From contig NZ_JACHMZ010000001.1 of NCBI RefSeq assembly GCF_014205165.1, forward strand, positions 3,246,501 to 3,310,500: a stretch of 64,000 nucleotides of DNA. Reading direction: 5' to 3'. The stretch is from Micromonospora carbonacea (GTDB lineage Bacteria > Actinomycetota > Actinomycetes > Mycobacteriales > Micromonosporaceae). The notes under the pieces were generated by a model, which did not search any database, was not told the origin of the DNA, and saw only the letters and a list, made by a program, of their open reading frames with translations. This document shows, one piece after another, positions 1 to 11,011 of this stretch (positions within the stretch are counted from its first letter, which is position 1; each line of letters starts with the position of its first letter). Made by a program: the position numbers and the translations under genes.

Positions 1-2
1 TC

Positions 3-173
3 ACGGTGATCGGTGATCCGACGACGATGGCGACGGCCTTGAAGATTCCGGGCGGGGTGGCCGCGTCGGTCGCCGGTGACGGCGGTAACGTGATCGTCGA
101 GGATCGTGAGGTCGCCGACGTGTCGGCGCTGCACGCGCCCGTGAAGTTGGAGCACGCCCGTCCGGTCTCCTGA
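3..173 (+). CDS. DUF881-family protein, C-terminal fragment
   Basis: Only the last 56 residues are in the window; the gene begins upstream. The fragment reads as an IGDP-containing segment, then PGGV, and ends in ALHAPVKLEHARP. That is how DUF881 proteins (YlxW/YlxX-like, membrane-anchored, near the division and glycine-cleavage genes of actinobacteria) usually finish. In mycobacteria a DUF881 gene (Rv1825) lies directly before gcvH, the same order as here. The function of the family is unknown. The assignment rests on a short fragment plus synteny. Confidence 0.6.
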   Translation, partial: TVIGDPTTMATALKIPGGVAASVAGDGGNVIVEDREVADVSALHAPVKLEHARPVS

Positions 174-239
174 CCGGTGCGGCCCGCGCCGGTCCGCCGG
201 CGCACCCCGAGGTCGGTACGACGGTGAAGGACGCGTCTG

Positions 240-620
240 GTGATTCCCGAGGATCTGCGGTATACCGCTGAGCACGAGTGGGTGGCGGGTGACGGTTCGG
301 GCGCGGTCCGGGTCGGCATCACGCACTTCGCACAGGACGCCCTGGGTGACATCGTCTTCGTCCAGTTGCCCGAGGAGGGCGCGGAGGTGGCCGCGGGCGA
401 CTCGTTGGGTGAGATCGAGTCGACCAAGAGCGTGTCCGAGATCTACGCCCCCGTCAGCGGGGTGGTGGCGGCGCGGAACGACGCGTTGGTGGACACTCCG
501 GAGGTGATCAACTCCGACCCGTACGGTGCGGGTTGGCTGGTGGAGATCACGCCGGGTGATCCGGCGGCGGTGGACGGTCTGCTGACCGCCGGGGCCTACC
601 GCGAGCTCACCGAGAGCTGA
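240..620 (+). CDS. gcvH: glycine cleavage system H protein
   Basis: Lipoyl carrier of the glycine cleavage system. It shuttles the aminomethyl group from GcvP to GcvT and is reoxidised by lipoamide dehydrogenase, in the cytosol. The 126-residue protein has the usual H-protein length. The lipoylation motif EIESTKSVSEIYAP is present with the modified lysine at residue 63. The start is GTG behind a weak GAAGGA. It heads the conserved actinobacterial block gcvH-garA-ftsR. gcvP lies 7.4 kb downstream with its own riboswitch, while gcvT is not in the window. Confidence 0.97.
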   Translation: MIPEDLRYTAEHEWVAGDGSGAVRVGITHFAQDALGDIVFVQLPEEGAEVAAGDSLGEIESTKSVSEIYAPVSGVVAARNDALVDTPEVINSDPYGAGWLVEITPGDPAAVDGLLTAGAYRELTES

Positions 621-830
621 GTGCCCGTTGGGCGTGTGGTGTTCGTGCCGCGCGTCCGGTTGCCCTGCATTTCGGCGCTGGCTAGGCTCGCCCAGTCGAC
701 CGAGAACCCATAAGTTGAGCGTTGCGGAATTGCCTTTCCGGGCACGGGGAGCCAGCCGCCGGGTGTGCTGCCCGGCGGCCAGACCCGAATCACCCGACGC
801 CGACGCGAAACAGATCCGTGAGGTGGTCCC

Positions 831-1283
831 ATGACGCGGCCAGACGACGAGTTCCCCCCACTCGACGTCACTTCGACGCTCAATCTCGGTTCGCTCGACG
901 AAGTGCTGGAGGGGCCGGACACCGATGTGGTGCCGAGCCGGATGTCCGGTTCGTTGCCGCCGGGTATGGCGCTGCTGGTGGTTCGTCGGGGCCCGAACGC
1001 GGGCGCCCGGTTCCTGCTGGATCACGACGTGACGACGAGTGGCCGGCACCCGGACAGCGACATCTTCCTCGACGATGTGACCGTGTCGCGTCGGCACGCG
1101 GAGTTCCACCGCGACGGCGGGACGTTCACGGTGCGGGACGTGGGCAGCCTGAACGGCACCTACGTCAACCGGGAGCGGGTCGAGGCGGCCACGTTGAGCA
1201 ATGGTGACGAGGTGCAGATCGGCAAGTTCCGGGTGGTGTTCATCGCCGGTCCGCGCCCGGAGGAGGAGGCCGGCCGGGGGTGA
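831..1283 (+). CDS. garA: FHA-domain regulator of GarA/OdhI type
   Basis: Small phosphopeptide-binding protein. In mycobacteria and corynebacteria the orthologue inhibits 2-oxoglutarate dehydrogenase and glutamate metabolism until Ser/Thr kinases phosphorylate its N-terminal threonines. The FHA domain covers about residues 48-138, with the GR at 71-72, SRRH at 86-89 and GSLNGTYVN near 105-113. The N-terminal tail contains DVTSTLNLG, so Thr14 and Thr16 are the candidate phosphosites in place of the classical ETTS. A good AGGTGG precedes the ATG. The stop overlaps the start of the next gene (GTGA), so the two are co-translated. Confidence 0.9.
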   Translation: MTRPDDEFPPLDVTSTLNLGSLDEVLEGPDTDVVPSRMSGSLPPGMALLVVRRGPNAGARFLLDHDVTTSGRHPDSDIFLDDVTVSRRHAEFHRDGGTFTVRDVGSLNGTYVNRERVEAATLSNGDEVQIGKFRVVFIAGPRPEEEAGRG

Positions 1284-2038
1284 ACGAGCCTGCGGCCTCG
1301 ACGCCGCCCGGGGCGGCCCGCGCGCAACCGCTGATGAGCATCGGCGAGGTGCTGGGGCAGTTGCGGGTGGAGTTTCCCGACGTCACGATTTCGAAGTTGC
1401 GGTTCCTGGAGGCCGAGGGCCTCGTCGAGCCGCAGCGCACCGCTGCGGGCTACCGGAAGTACAGCTGGGACGACGTGGCGCGGTTGCGGTTCGTGCTGAC
1501 CGCGCAGCGTGACCAGTACCTGCCGTTGCGGGTGATCCGTGAGCAGTTGGCGCAGTGGGACGCGGAGGACGGGCCCGCGCCGGCGCGGCCGACGCTGGTG
1601 GCGGTGGGCCCGGGCGGTGAGGTGCCGGGTCGTTCCGCGCCGGCGGATCAGCCGGTGGATTCGGCCCAGGTGCGGTTGGGTCGGTCCGACCTGGTCGCGC
1701 GCAGCGGGATCGACGAGTCGACGTTGGGCGAGTTGGAGCGGCTCGGGGTGTTGGTGTCCGATCCGCCGGGTTGGTACGACGGCGACGCGTTGATCATCGC
1801 GCGGGCGGTGGCGGGTCTGGCGGCGTACGGGCTGGAGCCCCGGCACCTGCGGGGTTACCGGACGGCGGCGGACCGGGAGGTGGGTTTGTTCGCGCAGTTG
1901 GTGGCGCCGTTGGTGCGGCAGAGCGACCCGGCGGCGCGGGCGCGGGCGGCGGAGACGGCCCGGGAGCTGGTGGCGTTGTCCCAGCAGTTGCACGCGGCGT
2001 TGGTGCGGGTGGGGCTGCGGTCGACGTTGGGCCGGTGA
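1280..2038 (+). CDS. ftsR: MerR-family regulator, FtsR type
   Basis: DNA-binding regulator of 252 residues. The MerR winged helix spans about residues 14-85 (ISKLRFLEAEGLVEPQRT, then GYRKYSWDDVARL). A second, MerR-like C-terminal region takes up the remainder. The position directly after garA matches Rv1828/FtsR, which in corynebacteria activates ftsZ. There are no cysteines for metal sensing. The start GTG overlaps the garA stop by four bases. A strong hairpin follows the gene, so transcription probably ends there. Confidence 0.85.
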   Translation: MNEPAASTPPGAARAQPLMSIGEVLGQLRVEFPDVTISKLRFLEAEGLVEPQRTAAGYRKYSWDDVARLRFVLTAQRDQYLPLRVIREQLAQWDAEDGPAPARPTLVAVGPGGEVPGRSAPADQPVDSAQVRLGRSDLVARSGIDESTLGELERLGVLVSDPPGWYDGDALIIARAVAGLAAYGLEPRHLRGYRTAADREVGLFAQLVAPLVRQSDPAARARAAETARELVALSQQLHAALVRVGLRSTLGR

Positions 2039-2052
2039 TCGTGGTGGTGTGC

Positions 2053-2082
2053 GCGCGGCCCGGGCGTCGGCCCGGGCCGCGC
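2053..2082 (+). terminator. GC-rich terminator hairpin after ftsR
   Basis: A perfect 13-bp stem (arm GCGCGGCCCGGGC) with a GTCG loop, 14 bp after the ftsR stop. It lacks a U-tract, as is common in actinomycetes. Confidence 0.6.
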
Positions 2083-2262
2083 GGCGTCTGGCGGGCGCGG
2101 TGGGCGGGGCCGGCTTCCGGGGGCGTGTCGTAGGCTTGCCGGGGTAACCCCTTCTCTGGCGCGGGGCGTGCGGGTAGCGCATGGGATGCGCGTGTCGCGG
2201 CCCGTGTACCGTGCAGGGAAGGTCGCGGTACGGGCGTAGGTGACAACGACACGGAGGCGGCG

Positions 2263-2730
2263 GTGCGCGAGCTGAGCGTGGTCGGGGTTCGGGTGGAGCT
2301 GCCCAGCAACCAGCCGATCGTCCTGCTGCGGGAGGTCGAGGGGGATCGCTACCTGCCGATCTGGATCGGTGCGGTGGAGGCGACGGCGATCGCGTACGAG
2401 CAGCAGGGGGTCAAGCCGGCCCGGCCGTTGACGCACGATCTGCTGCGGGACGTGCTGGCGGCGTTGCAGGCGCCGCTGCGGGCGGTGGAGATCACCGAGT
2501 TGAAGGAGAACGTCTTCTACGCCGACCTGTTGATCGGTGACAACGGGGTGCGGGTGTCGGCGCGGCCGAGTGATTCGATCGCCCTGGCGTTGCGGGTCGG
2601 CGCGCCGATTCGTTGTGCCGAGCAGGTCCTCTCCGAGGCGGGGATCGTGATCCCGGACGAGCAGGAGGACGAGGTGGAGAAGTTCCGCGAGTTCCTGGAG
2701 CAGGTGCGTCCGGAGGACTTCGCGGGCTGA
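2263..2730 (+). CDS. bifunctional nuclease (BFN/DUF151) family protein
   Basis: A 155-residue single-domain BFN protein: GVRVELPSNQPIVLLREVEG, then YLPIWIGAVEATAIA, and RPSDSIALALRV near residues 106-117. These are the signature segments of the DUF151 family. Plant members have DNase/RNase activity, and the mycobacterial homologue Rv1829 sits at this same position between two MerR genes. GTG start behind GGAGGCGG. The activity in bacteria is not settled. Confidence 0.85.
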   Translation: MRELSVVGVRVELPSNQPIVLLREVEGDRYLPIWIGAVEATAIAYEQQGVKPARPLTHDLLRDVLAALQAPLRAVEITELKENVFYADLLIGDNGVRVSARPSDSIALALRVGAPIRCAEQVLSEAGIVIPDEQEDEVEKFREFLEQVRPEDFAG

Positions 2731-2923
2731 CCCCGTTTCCCGACCCACCGGCGTGGTCACTGTGGGTGACCGGCTGGGGTGTCGGTGATCTTTGCCGTGG
2801 CTGCGCGGCGTGTCGCAACCGTTCCTGCGCGGTAACTCCTCAAGGGCGCTATAGGGTTGCCGTGTCGAGGGGTGCACGTCCCGGATGCGACGTGTCACCG
2901 CACTGGCGGGGAGGTTGGTCCGG

Positions 2924-3508
2924 ATGCACGAGCCGCGAGATCCCGAGCCTGGCACGCAAGCGCAGGAGACGGGTGTGGTGCCGGCGGGGCCGGCGACTGA
3001 GGGTGACGGTGCGGTGGGCTACCGGGGTGTGACCGCGTGCCACGCGGTCGGCATCACCTACCGGCAGCTGGACTACTGGGCGCGCACGACGCTGGTGGTG
3101 CCGAGCGTGCGGGACGCGTCGGGTTCGGGGACGTCCCGGTTGTACTCGTTCCGCGACCTGGTGGTGTTGAAGGTCGTGAAGCGTCTGCTGGACGCCGGGG
3201 TGTCGTTGCAGAACATCCGCAAGGCGATCGAGGCGCTGCGCTCGCGCGGCGTGGCCGACCTGGCGGGGATCACGCTGATCTCGGACGGCACGACGGTCTA
3301 CGAGTGCCGGTCGCCGGAGGAGGTGGTCGACCTGTTGCAGGGCGGCCAGGGCGTGTTCGGCATCGCCATCGGCGGCGCGTTCAAGGAGATCGAGGGCTCG
3401 TTGTCGCACCTGCCCGCGGAGCCGGCCGAGCCGGCGGCCGGGGCGGCGGGCGACGACGCCGTGCAGGACGAGTTGGCGGCGCGCCGGGCGCGCCGCCGGG
3501 CGGGCTGA
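2924..3508 (+). CDS. MerR-family regulator (Rv1830/McdR-like)
   Basis: Regulator of 194 residues. The MerR helix-turn-helix is ITYRQLDYWARTTLVVPS, followed by SRLYSFRDLVVLKVVKRLLDAGVSL. A C-terminal region about 100 residues long carries a GGAFKEIEGSLSHL segment and a basic tail. It corresponds to mycobacterial Rv1830 (ResR/McdR), which affects cell-cycle genes. The start at 2924 is chosen because GGGGAGG lies 9 bp upstream; an in-frame ATG 39 bp earlier has no such site. Confidence 0.85.
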   Translation: MHEPRDPEPGTQAQETGVVPAGPATEGDGAVGYRGVTACHAVGITYRQLDYWARTTLVVPSVRDASGSGTSRLYSFRDLVVLKVVKRLLDAGVSLQNIRKAIEALRSRGVADLAGITLISDGTTVYECRSPEEVVDLLQGGQGVFGIAIGGAFKEIEGSLSHLPAEPAEPAAGAAGDDAVQDELAARRARRRAG

Positions 3509-3765
3509 CCCTCCGGCGGCCGGCGGCGCTGGTCGGGCACTGTCCCGGGTGGTCCGGTTTGGTGGGGGACCGTCGTGTGTGTGTGCTCACGGGACATGTC
3601 GGGTCGGGTTGACAGCTTTTGGGTTGCCAGGAATCCTATGGGGCGGCCTTTGCGGCTCGCTGCGGGCGCGTCACCGTCGGTGAGTGCGGTGGCGAGCTGC
3701 GGCCGATGGACGGGACGACCCAGGGTGTGGCGACGGCGCCGCCCGACGATCGGATTTGAACCGAA

Positions 3766-5046
3766 GTGCAGACTGACAGTCAGGCCGGCGTGACCCTGGT
3801 GGACGTCGGCGGACCTGCCGCGGGCGGCTCCGGGTGCCCGGTGGCGCACGCGCCCGGCCCGCTGGCGTCGCCACCGCCACCGCCCGCGCCGGCGGGCGAC
3901 GTGCTGGCGGAGGCGACGGAGTTCCTGCACCTGTTCCACGCGGAGCGGCGGCTGCCGGGGGTGGCCGCGCGGATCGCGCAGGTGCGGGAGGAGATCGCCG
4001 TGACGGGCACGTACCGGCACACCCGGGAGGAGCTGACGCACGGCGCGAAGGTGGCGTGGCGGCAGTCGGTGCGCTGCGTGGGCCGGGTGCGGTGGGCGGG
4101 CCTGCGGGTGCGTGACCGCCGGGACGTGACGACGGTGGCGGGGATCGCGCAGGAGCTGGCGCGGCACCTGGCCGCGGCGGACAACGGTGGCCGGATCCAG
4201 TCGGTGATGACGGTGTTCGCCCCGGACCGGCCGGGGGTGGGGCCGCGGGCGCGGATCTGGAACGACCAGTTGATCCGCTACTGCGGCCACCGGGTTGCCG
4301 ACGGGTCGGTGCTGGGCGATCCCGCCCAGCTGCCCATGACGGACGCGGCGCTGGCCCTGGGGTGGCGGCCGCCGCCGGCGCCGGGCCGGTTCGACCTGTT
4401 GCCGTGGGTGATCGAGACGGCGTACGAGGATCCGACGCTGGTGCGGGTGCCCCGGGACCTGGTGCGGGAGGTCGCGCTGACGCACCCGGCGTACCCGTGG
4501 TTCGCCGGGTTGCGGCTGCGGTGGCACGCGGTGCCGGTGATCAGCAACATGCGGTTGCGCGTCGGCGGGGTCGACTACAGCTGCGCGCCGTTCAACGGCC
4601 ACTATCTCAGCGACGAGATCGGCACCCGCAACATGGGCGACCGGGACCGGTACGACCAGCTGCTGACGGTGGCCCGGGGGCTGGGGCTGGACACGTCGCG
4701 GGAGGACACGCTGTGGCGGGAACACGCCGCGTTGGTGATCAACCAGGCGGTGTTGCACTCGTTCCGTCTGGCGGGGGTGCGGGTGTCCGATCCGCACACC
4801 GAGTCGGAGTTGTTCCTGCGGTTCTGCGCGCAGGAGGAGCGGGCGGGGCGGCCGGTGCACGGCGACTGGTCGTGGCTCAACGGCAGCGTCGGCTGGGCGG
4901 CCCTGCACGCGGTGCACCACCGCTACTACGACCCGGGGGTGCCGAACCCGAACCTGTGGCCGACGCCGCGGGCGTACGGAGCGGCCGGCGCGCCGGAGGC
5001 GACCCTGCGGGCGCGTCACGACGCGGCCCGCTGGCGGGAGGACTGA
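3766..5046 (+). CDS. nos: bacterial nitric oxide synthase, oxygenase domain
   Basis: Predicted to oxidise L-arginine to citrulline and NO on a thiolate-ligated haem. The whole NOS oxygenase fold can be followed. TGTYRHTREELTHGAK is followed by AWRQSVRCVGR with the haem-ligand Cys104. Then come WNDQLIRYCG, THPAYPWF, APFNGHYLSDEIG with the arginine-binding Glu284, SDPHTESELFLRF, and DWSWL near 367-371. It is about 60 residues longer than Bacillus NOS because of a Pro/Gly-rich N-terminus containing GGSGCPVAH. There is no reductase domain; the next gene may supply electrons. Differences from the norm are His279 where NOS proteins have Trp (FNGW), and NGSVGW where PPxSxx is usual. The start is uncertain: GTG 3766 lacks a ribosome site, and GTG 3790 is an alternative. 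Confidence 0.9.
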   Translation: MQTDSQAGVTLVDVGGPAAGGSGCPVAHAPGPLASPPPPPAPAGDVLAEATEFLHLFHAERRLPGVAARIAQVREEIAVTGTYRHTREELTHGAKVAWRQSVRCVGRVRWAGLRVRDRRDVTTVAGIAQELARHLAAADNGGRIQSVMTVFAPDRPGVGPRARIWNDQLIRYCGHRVADGSVLGDPAQLPMTDAALALGWRPPPAPGRFDLLPWVIETAYEDPTLVRVPRDLVREVALTHPAYPWFAGLRLRWHAVPVISNMRLRVGGVDYSCAPFNGHYLSDEIGTRNMGDRDRYDQLLTVARGLGLDTSREDTLWREHAALVINQAVLHSFRLAGVRVSDPHTESELFLRFCAQEERAGRPVHGDWSWLNGSVGWAALHAVHHRYYDPGVPNPNLWPTPRAYGAAGAPEATLRARHDAARWRED

Positions 5047-5048
5047 GA

Positions 5049-6251
5049 ATGGACGTCGCGGCATTGCGGCAGAGCTGGGCGCAGTTGCGGGTGGCGGGTC
5101 CGGAGGCGGCGAAGTACTTCTACGCGACGCTGTTCACCATCGCGCCGGAGGTGCGGTCGATGTTCCCGACGAACATGCGCTACCAGGAGGACAAGCTGCT
5201 GGCGGCGTTGGGGCACATCGTCAGCCACGTCGACGACGAGCGGGAGCTGGCGGGCTTCGCCCGCCGGCTGGGCGCCGACCACCGCCGGTTCCGGGGCGAG
5301 GACCGGCAGGGCCGGACGGTGCCGCTGGGCCAGGGGCACTACCACTGGGTGGGCCAGGCGTTGCTGGCCACGTTGGAACGGTTCCTCGGGCCGCAGTGGA
5401 CGCCGGGGCTGCGGGCGGACTGGGCGACGGCGTACGAGGTGGTGTCGGGGTTGATGCTGGCCGGCGCGGCGGACGCGGACCGGTCGTCGCCGCCGCTGTG
5501 GGAGGCGCAGGTCCTCGCGGTGCAGCGACGCCGCGCGGACCTGTGCGTGTTCACGGTGCGCCCCAACTACCTGTGCGAGTACCTCCCGGGGCAGTCGCTG
5601 CCGGTGCAGGTGCCGCAGTTGCGGCTGTGGCGGTACCTGTCACCGGCCAACGCGCCCCGCCCCGACGGCACCATCGAGTTCCACGTGCGCGCGGTGGGCC
5701 GCTTCTCGACGCACCTGGTGCGCCGCCTGCGGGTGGGGGACCAGGTGCTGCTGGGCTCGCCGACGGGCGCCGCGCTGGCGGCGTACGACCGGTCGCCGCA
5801 GCTGCCGTTGCTGCTGGTGGCGGGCGGGACGGGGCTGGCGCCGTTGCGGGCGGTGGTGGAGGCGTTGCGGGCGGGCCCGGGGCGACCCACGACGCTGGTG
5901 GTGGGCGGCCGGACCCCGGAGGACCTCTACGACGACGCGTCCGTGCGGGAGCTGGCGGACGCGACGGGCTGGCTGCGGTACGTGCCGACGGTGCAGACCG
6001 GTTGGGGATGGTCGGGCGCCGTGGGCACGGCCGGCGACACGGCGGTGCGGCTGGGGCCGTGGGAGGAGGCCGAGGTGCTGGTGTGCGGCAGCCCGGAGAT
6101 GACGCGCCAGACGATCGGGGCGCTGCTCGGGGCGGGGGTGGCCCCGCACCGGATCCTCGCCGAGGCCTACGACCACTGCCAGTACCCGCCGCTGGCCGGC
6201 GGGACCGCCGCGGCGGCGGTGCGGGACTTCAGCGCGACGGGGGTCCGATGA
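5049..6251 (+). CDS. flavohaemoglobin-like protein (globin plus FAD/NAD reductase)
   Basis: A 400-residue flavohaemoglobin-type protein. The N-terminal globin (about 1-140) has the B10 tyrosine (Tyr25 in YFYATLF) and a proximal histidine in GADHRRF (His78). The C-terminal ferredoxin-reductase part has the FAD motif RYLSPA (195-200), the pyridine-nucleotide motif GGTGLAP (259-265) and a VCGSPEM segment near the end. Family role: NADH-dependent NO dioxygenase. Its ATG lies two bases after the NOS stop, so it is in the same operon. It could detoxify NO, feed electrons to the NOS, or both. No other reductase is encoded nearby. Confidence 0.9.
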   Translation: MDVAALRQSWAQLRVAGPEAAKYFYATLFTIAPEVRSMFPTNMRYQEDKLLAALGHIVSHVDDERELAGFARRLGADHRRFRGEDRQGRTVPLGQGHYHWVGQALLATLERFLGPQWTPGLRADWATAYEVVSGLMLAGAADADRSSPPLWEAQVLAVQRRRADLCVFTVRPNYLCEYLPGQSLPVQVPQLRLWRYLSPANAPRPDGTIEFHVRAVGRFSTHLVRRLRVGDQVLLGSPTGAALAAYDRSPQLPLLLVAGGTGLAPLRAVVEALRAGPGRPTTLVVGGRTPEDLYDDASVRELADATGWLRYVPTVQTGWGWSGAVGTAGDTAVRLGPWEEAEVLVCGSPEMTRQTIGALLGAGVAPHRILAEAYDHCQYPPLAGGTAAAAVRDFSATGVR

Positions 6252-6868
6252 GCGTCGACGCGGGTGACCACGGCGGCACGGCCCGGGTGGTGGGCACGTT
6301 GGCGGCCCGCCGGTTCCGCGGCGGCGACTGGCTGCCGGTCGACCAGGTCGCCGACGTGGCCCGGTCGGCCGACGAGCGGATCGGGTTGCTGCACGGTGAG
6401 CTGGAGCGGCTGCGCCGGGAGAACGAGGCGCTGGTGCGGCAGGTGGAGATGCTGCGGCACGGCGCGCTGCCGAGCGCGGCCCCGCAGGGCCCGGACCCGA
6501 TGGTGATCGAGTTGGCGGTGCGGGCGCAGGAGGAGGCGAACCGGACGATCGAGGACGCCGGCGCGGAAGGCGCGGAGATCATCGCGGACGCGCGGCGGCA
6601 GGCCGAGGAGATCGTCGCCGAGGCGCACCGGCGGGCGGGCGCGCTGCTCGGCACCCGCCCGGACGCGGCGGACGCCCGCGCCGAGGAGCTGCGGCTGCTG
6701 GGGCGGGTGCGTGAGCTGGAGGGCCGGCAGGCGGCGCTGGCGGCCGCGGCGCAGCAGCAACTGAGCCGGTGGCAGGCATTCCTGACGGGGCAGGCCGAGC
6801 AGGTACGGGCGCAGGCGGAGCACACCGCCGAGGCCGACCGGCAGTTGCGTCAGGTCCTCGGCGGGTAG
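6248..6868 (+). CDS. DivIVA-like coiled-coil protein
   Basis: A 206-residue protein with no signal or membrane segment. It has a short globular N-terminus (FRGGDWLPVDQVADVARSADE), a first coiled coil at about 45-70 (LHGELERLRRENEALVRQVE), and a long Ala/Glu-rich helix (about 85-206) that includes EEIVAEAHRRAGALLG. This layout is that of DivIVA/Wag31-related cytoskeletal proteins, and the resemblance is structural rather than a firm family match. Its ATG overlaps the stop of the flavohaemoglobin gene (ATGA), making it the third gene of the NO operon. No obvious reason for that linkage is known. Confidence 0.65.
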   Translation: MSVDAGDHGGTARVVGTLAARRFRGGDWLPVDQVADVARSADERIGLLHGELERLRRENEALVRQVEMLRHGALPSAAPQGPDPMVIELAVRAQEEANRTIEDAGAEGAEIIADARRQAEEIVAEAHRRAGALLGTRPDAADARAEELRLLGRVRELEGRQAALAAAAQQQLSRWQAFLTGQAEQVRAQAEHTAEADRQLRQVLGG

Positions 6869-6921
6869 GCGAGCAGCGTCACGCGCCCGGTGGTCGCCGA
6901 CACGGGGCACGCCAGGGCAGC

Positions 6922-7806
6922 ATGGACGCCGTGACGCAGACGATCGATGCGGTGGCGGGCCTGCTCGCCGAGGGCGGTGTCGTGGTCCTCAGCGGCGCCG
7001 GCCTGTCGACGGAGTCGGGCATCCCCGACTACCGGGGGCCCAGCGGTGTGGCGCGCCGGCACACCCCGATGACGTTCCAGGCGTTCACGCAGGACCCGGT
7101 GGCGCGGCGGCGCTACTGGGCGCGCAGCCACCTGGGGTGGCGCACGATCGCCCGGGCCGCGCCCAACGACGGGCACGCCGCGGTGGCCCGGTTGCAGCGC
7201 GGCGGCCTCGTCGACGCGGTGATCACCCAGAACGTCGACGGCCTGCACACGGCCGCCGGGTCGACGCCGGTGGTGGAGCTGCACGGGAGCCTCGACGCGG
7301 TGGTGTGCCTCGACTGCGGCGACCGCACCACCCGCGAGGAGCTGGACCGGCGGCTGCGGGGCGCGAACCCGGGGTTCTCGGCGGCGGTGTCGGCGGTCAA
7401 CCCGGACGGCGACGTCGACCTGCCCGACGCCCAGGTGTCCCGGTTCCGGCCGGTGGACTGTGCGGGGTGTCACACCGGCATGCTGAAGCCGGACGTGGTG
7501 TTCTTCGGGGAGACGGTGCCGCCGGCGCGGGTCGCGACGTGCTTCGACCTGGTGCGGCGGGCCCGGGCGTTGCTGGTGCTCGGCTCGTCGTTGACGGTGA
7601 TGTCGGGACGCCGGTTCGTGATCCGGGCGGCGAAACAGGGCATTCCGGTGGCGATCGTCAACCAGGGGCCCACCCGCGGCGACGGCTACGCCACCGTCCG
7701 CGTCGACGCCCCGCTGGGCGTGGTGCTGCCGGAACTGGCCGACCGCCTCGCCCCCCGCGCGGCGCGGCCAGCGACGCGCGCCGACGCGGCGGTGACGCGC
7801 GGGTGA
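6922..7806 (+). CDS. Sir2-family NAD-dependent deacylase
   Basis: Sirtuin of 294 residues. It has the NAD-binding GAGLSTESGIPDYRGP (25-40), TQNVDGLH (102-109) and the catalytic His121 in ELHGS. The zinc ribbon has Cys129/Cys132 and Cys180/Cys183, and the later GSSLTV and NQGPT segments are present. It removes acyl groups from lysines in an NAD-dependent way. The ATG at 6922 is used because the upstream in-frame sequence overlaps the preceding gene; CAGGGC precedes it. The class-II-like zinc spacing (a long insert between the Cys pairs) is as in other actinobacterial sirtuins. Confidence 0.92.
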   Translation: MDAVTQTIDAVAGLLAEGGVVVLSGAGLSTESGIPDYRGPSGVARRHTPMTFQAFTQDPVARRRYWARSHLGWRTIARAAPNDGHAAVARLQRGGLVDAVITQNVDGLHTAAGSTPVVELHGSLDAVVCLDCGDRTTREELDRRLRGANPGFSAAVSAVNPDGDVDLPDAQVSRFRPVDCAGCHTGMLKPDVVFFGETVPPARVATCFDLVRRARALLVLGSSLTVMSGRRFVIRAAKQGIPVAIVNQGPTRGDGYATVRVDAPLGVVLPELADRLAPRAARPATRADAAVTRG

Positions 7807-7865
7807 TCCGCTGCGGGGACGACATCCGCCGGTAACAGCCGCGCTGGTAGCGTGGTCGGTGCCGG

Positions 7866-7990
7866 TACCCCGCGTGGGAGAGACCGCCCGAGGTGTTCGG
7901 GGCGGCGCCGAAGGGGCAGCTTCCTCCCCGGAACCTCTCAGGCAGAAGGACCACGTGGGCAGGCACTGTGGAGCGCCCTGCCCGGGGTGC
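7866..7990 (+). promoter_or_regulatory. glycine riboswitch upstream of gcvP
   Basis: A canonical aptamer. P1 pairs CGTGG (7873-7877) with CCACG (7951-7955). Inside are GGGAGAGACC, GCCGAAGGGGCAG, and CTCTCAGGCAGAAGGACCA, all signature strands of the gcvT element. A short flanking strand with CACTGTGGAGCGC follows, the usual end of the element. Only one complete aptamer is visible. It precedes gcvP by about 50 nt, and the family acts as a glycine-sensing switch turning on glycine degradation genes. Confidence 0.93.
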
Positions 7991-8040
7991 GACTCAGGGG
8001 GAGGCCGACCTGTCGACCTCACCCCGGGGGAGCGCCGCCC

Positions 8041-10863
<2,823 letters not shown>

Positions 10864-10896
10864 GCGCGCCGCATCGCGCGGGGGCCGGCGCGCGAC

Positions 10897-10925
10897 GCCG
10901 GGGCGGTGCACGTGGCCGCCCCGGC
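10897..10925 (+). terminator. terminator hairpin after gcvP
   Basis: A perfect 10-bp stem (GCCGGGGCGG with CCGCCCCGGC) and 9-nt loop, 33 bp after the gcvP stop. Confidence 0.55.
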
Positions 10926-11011
10926 CGGTCCGTCGACCTGGGGAGGGCGGCCCCGACAGCGGGGACTAGCCTGAGGTCGACGTGTGCGTCAGGTTGACGC
11001 TGGGTGAACGG

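Noticed and set aside
2200..2235. GTACCG/CGGTAC repeat before the BFN gene as a MerR operator
   Set aside because: Only 6-bp arms with a 14-bp spacer, outside the usual MerR geometry. Not strong enough.
3600..3660. TTGACA at 3609 as a promoter for the NOS operon
   Set aside because: No matching -10 at 16-18 bp spacing; TATGGG lies 23 bp away. Left unannotated.
3740..3775. GGATTTGAACC, resembling the complement of a tRNA T-arm
   Set aside because: No D-arm, anticodon arm or acceptor stem could be placed around it on either strand, and the NOS gene begins inside the needed length.
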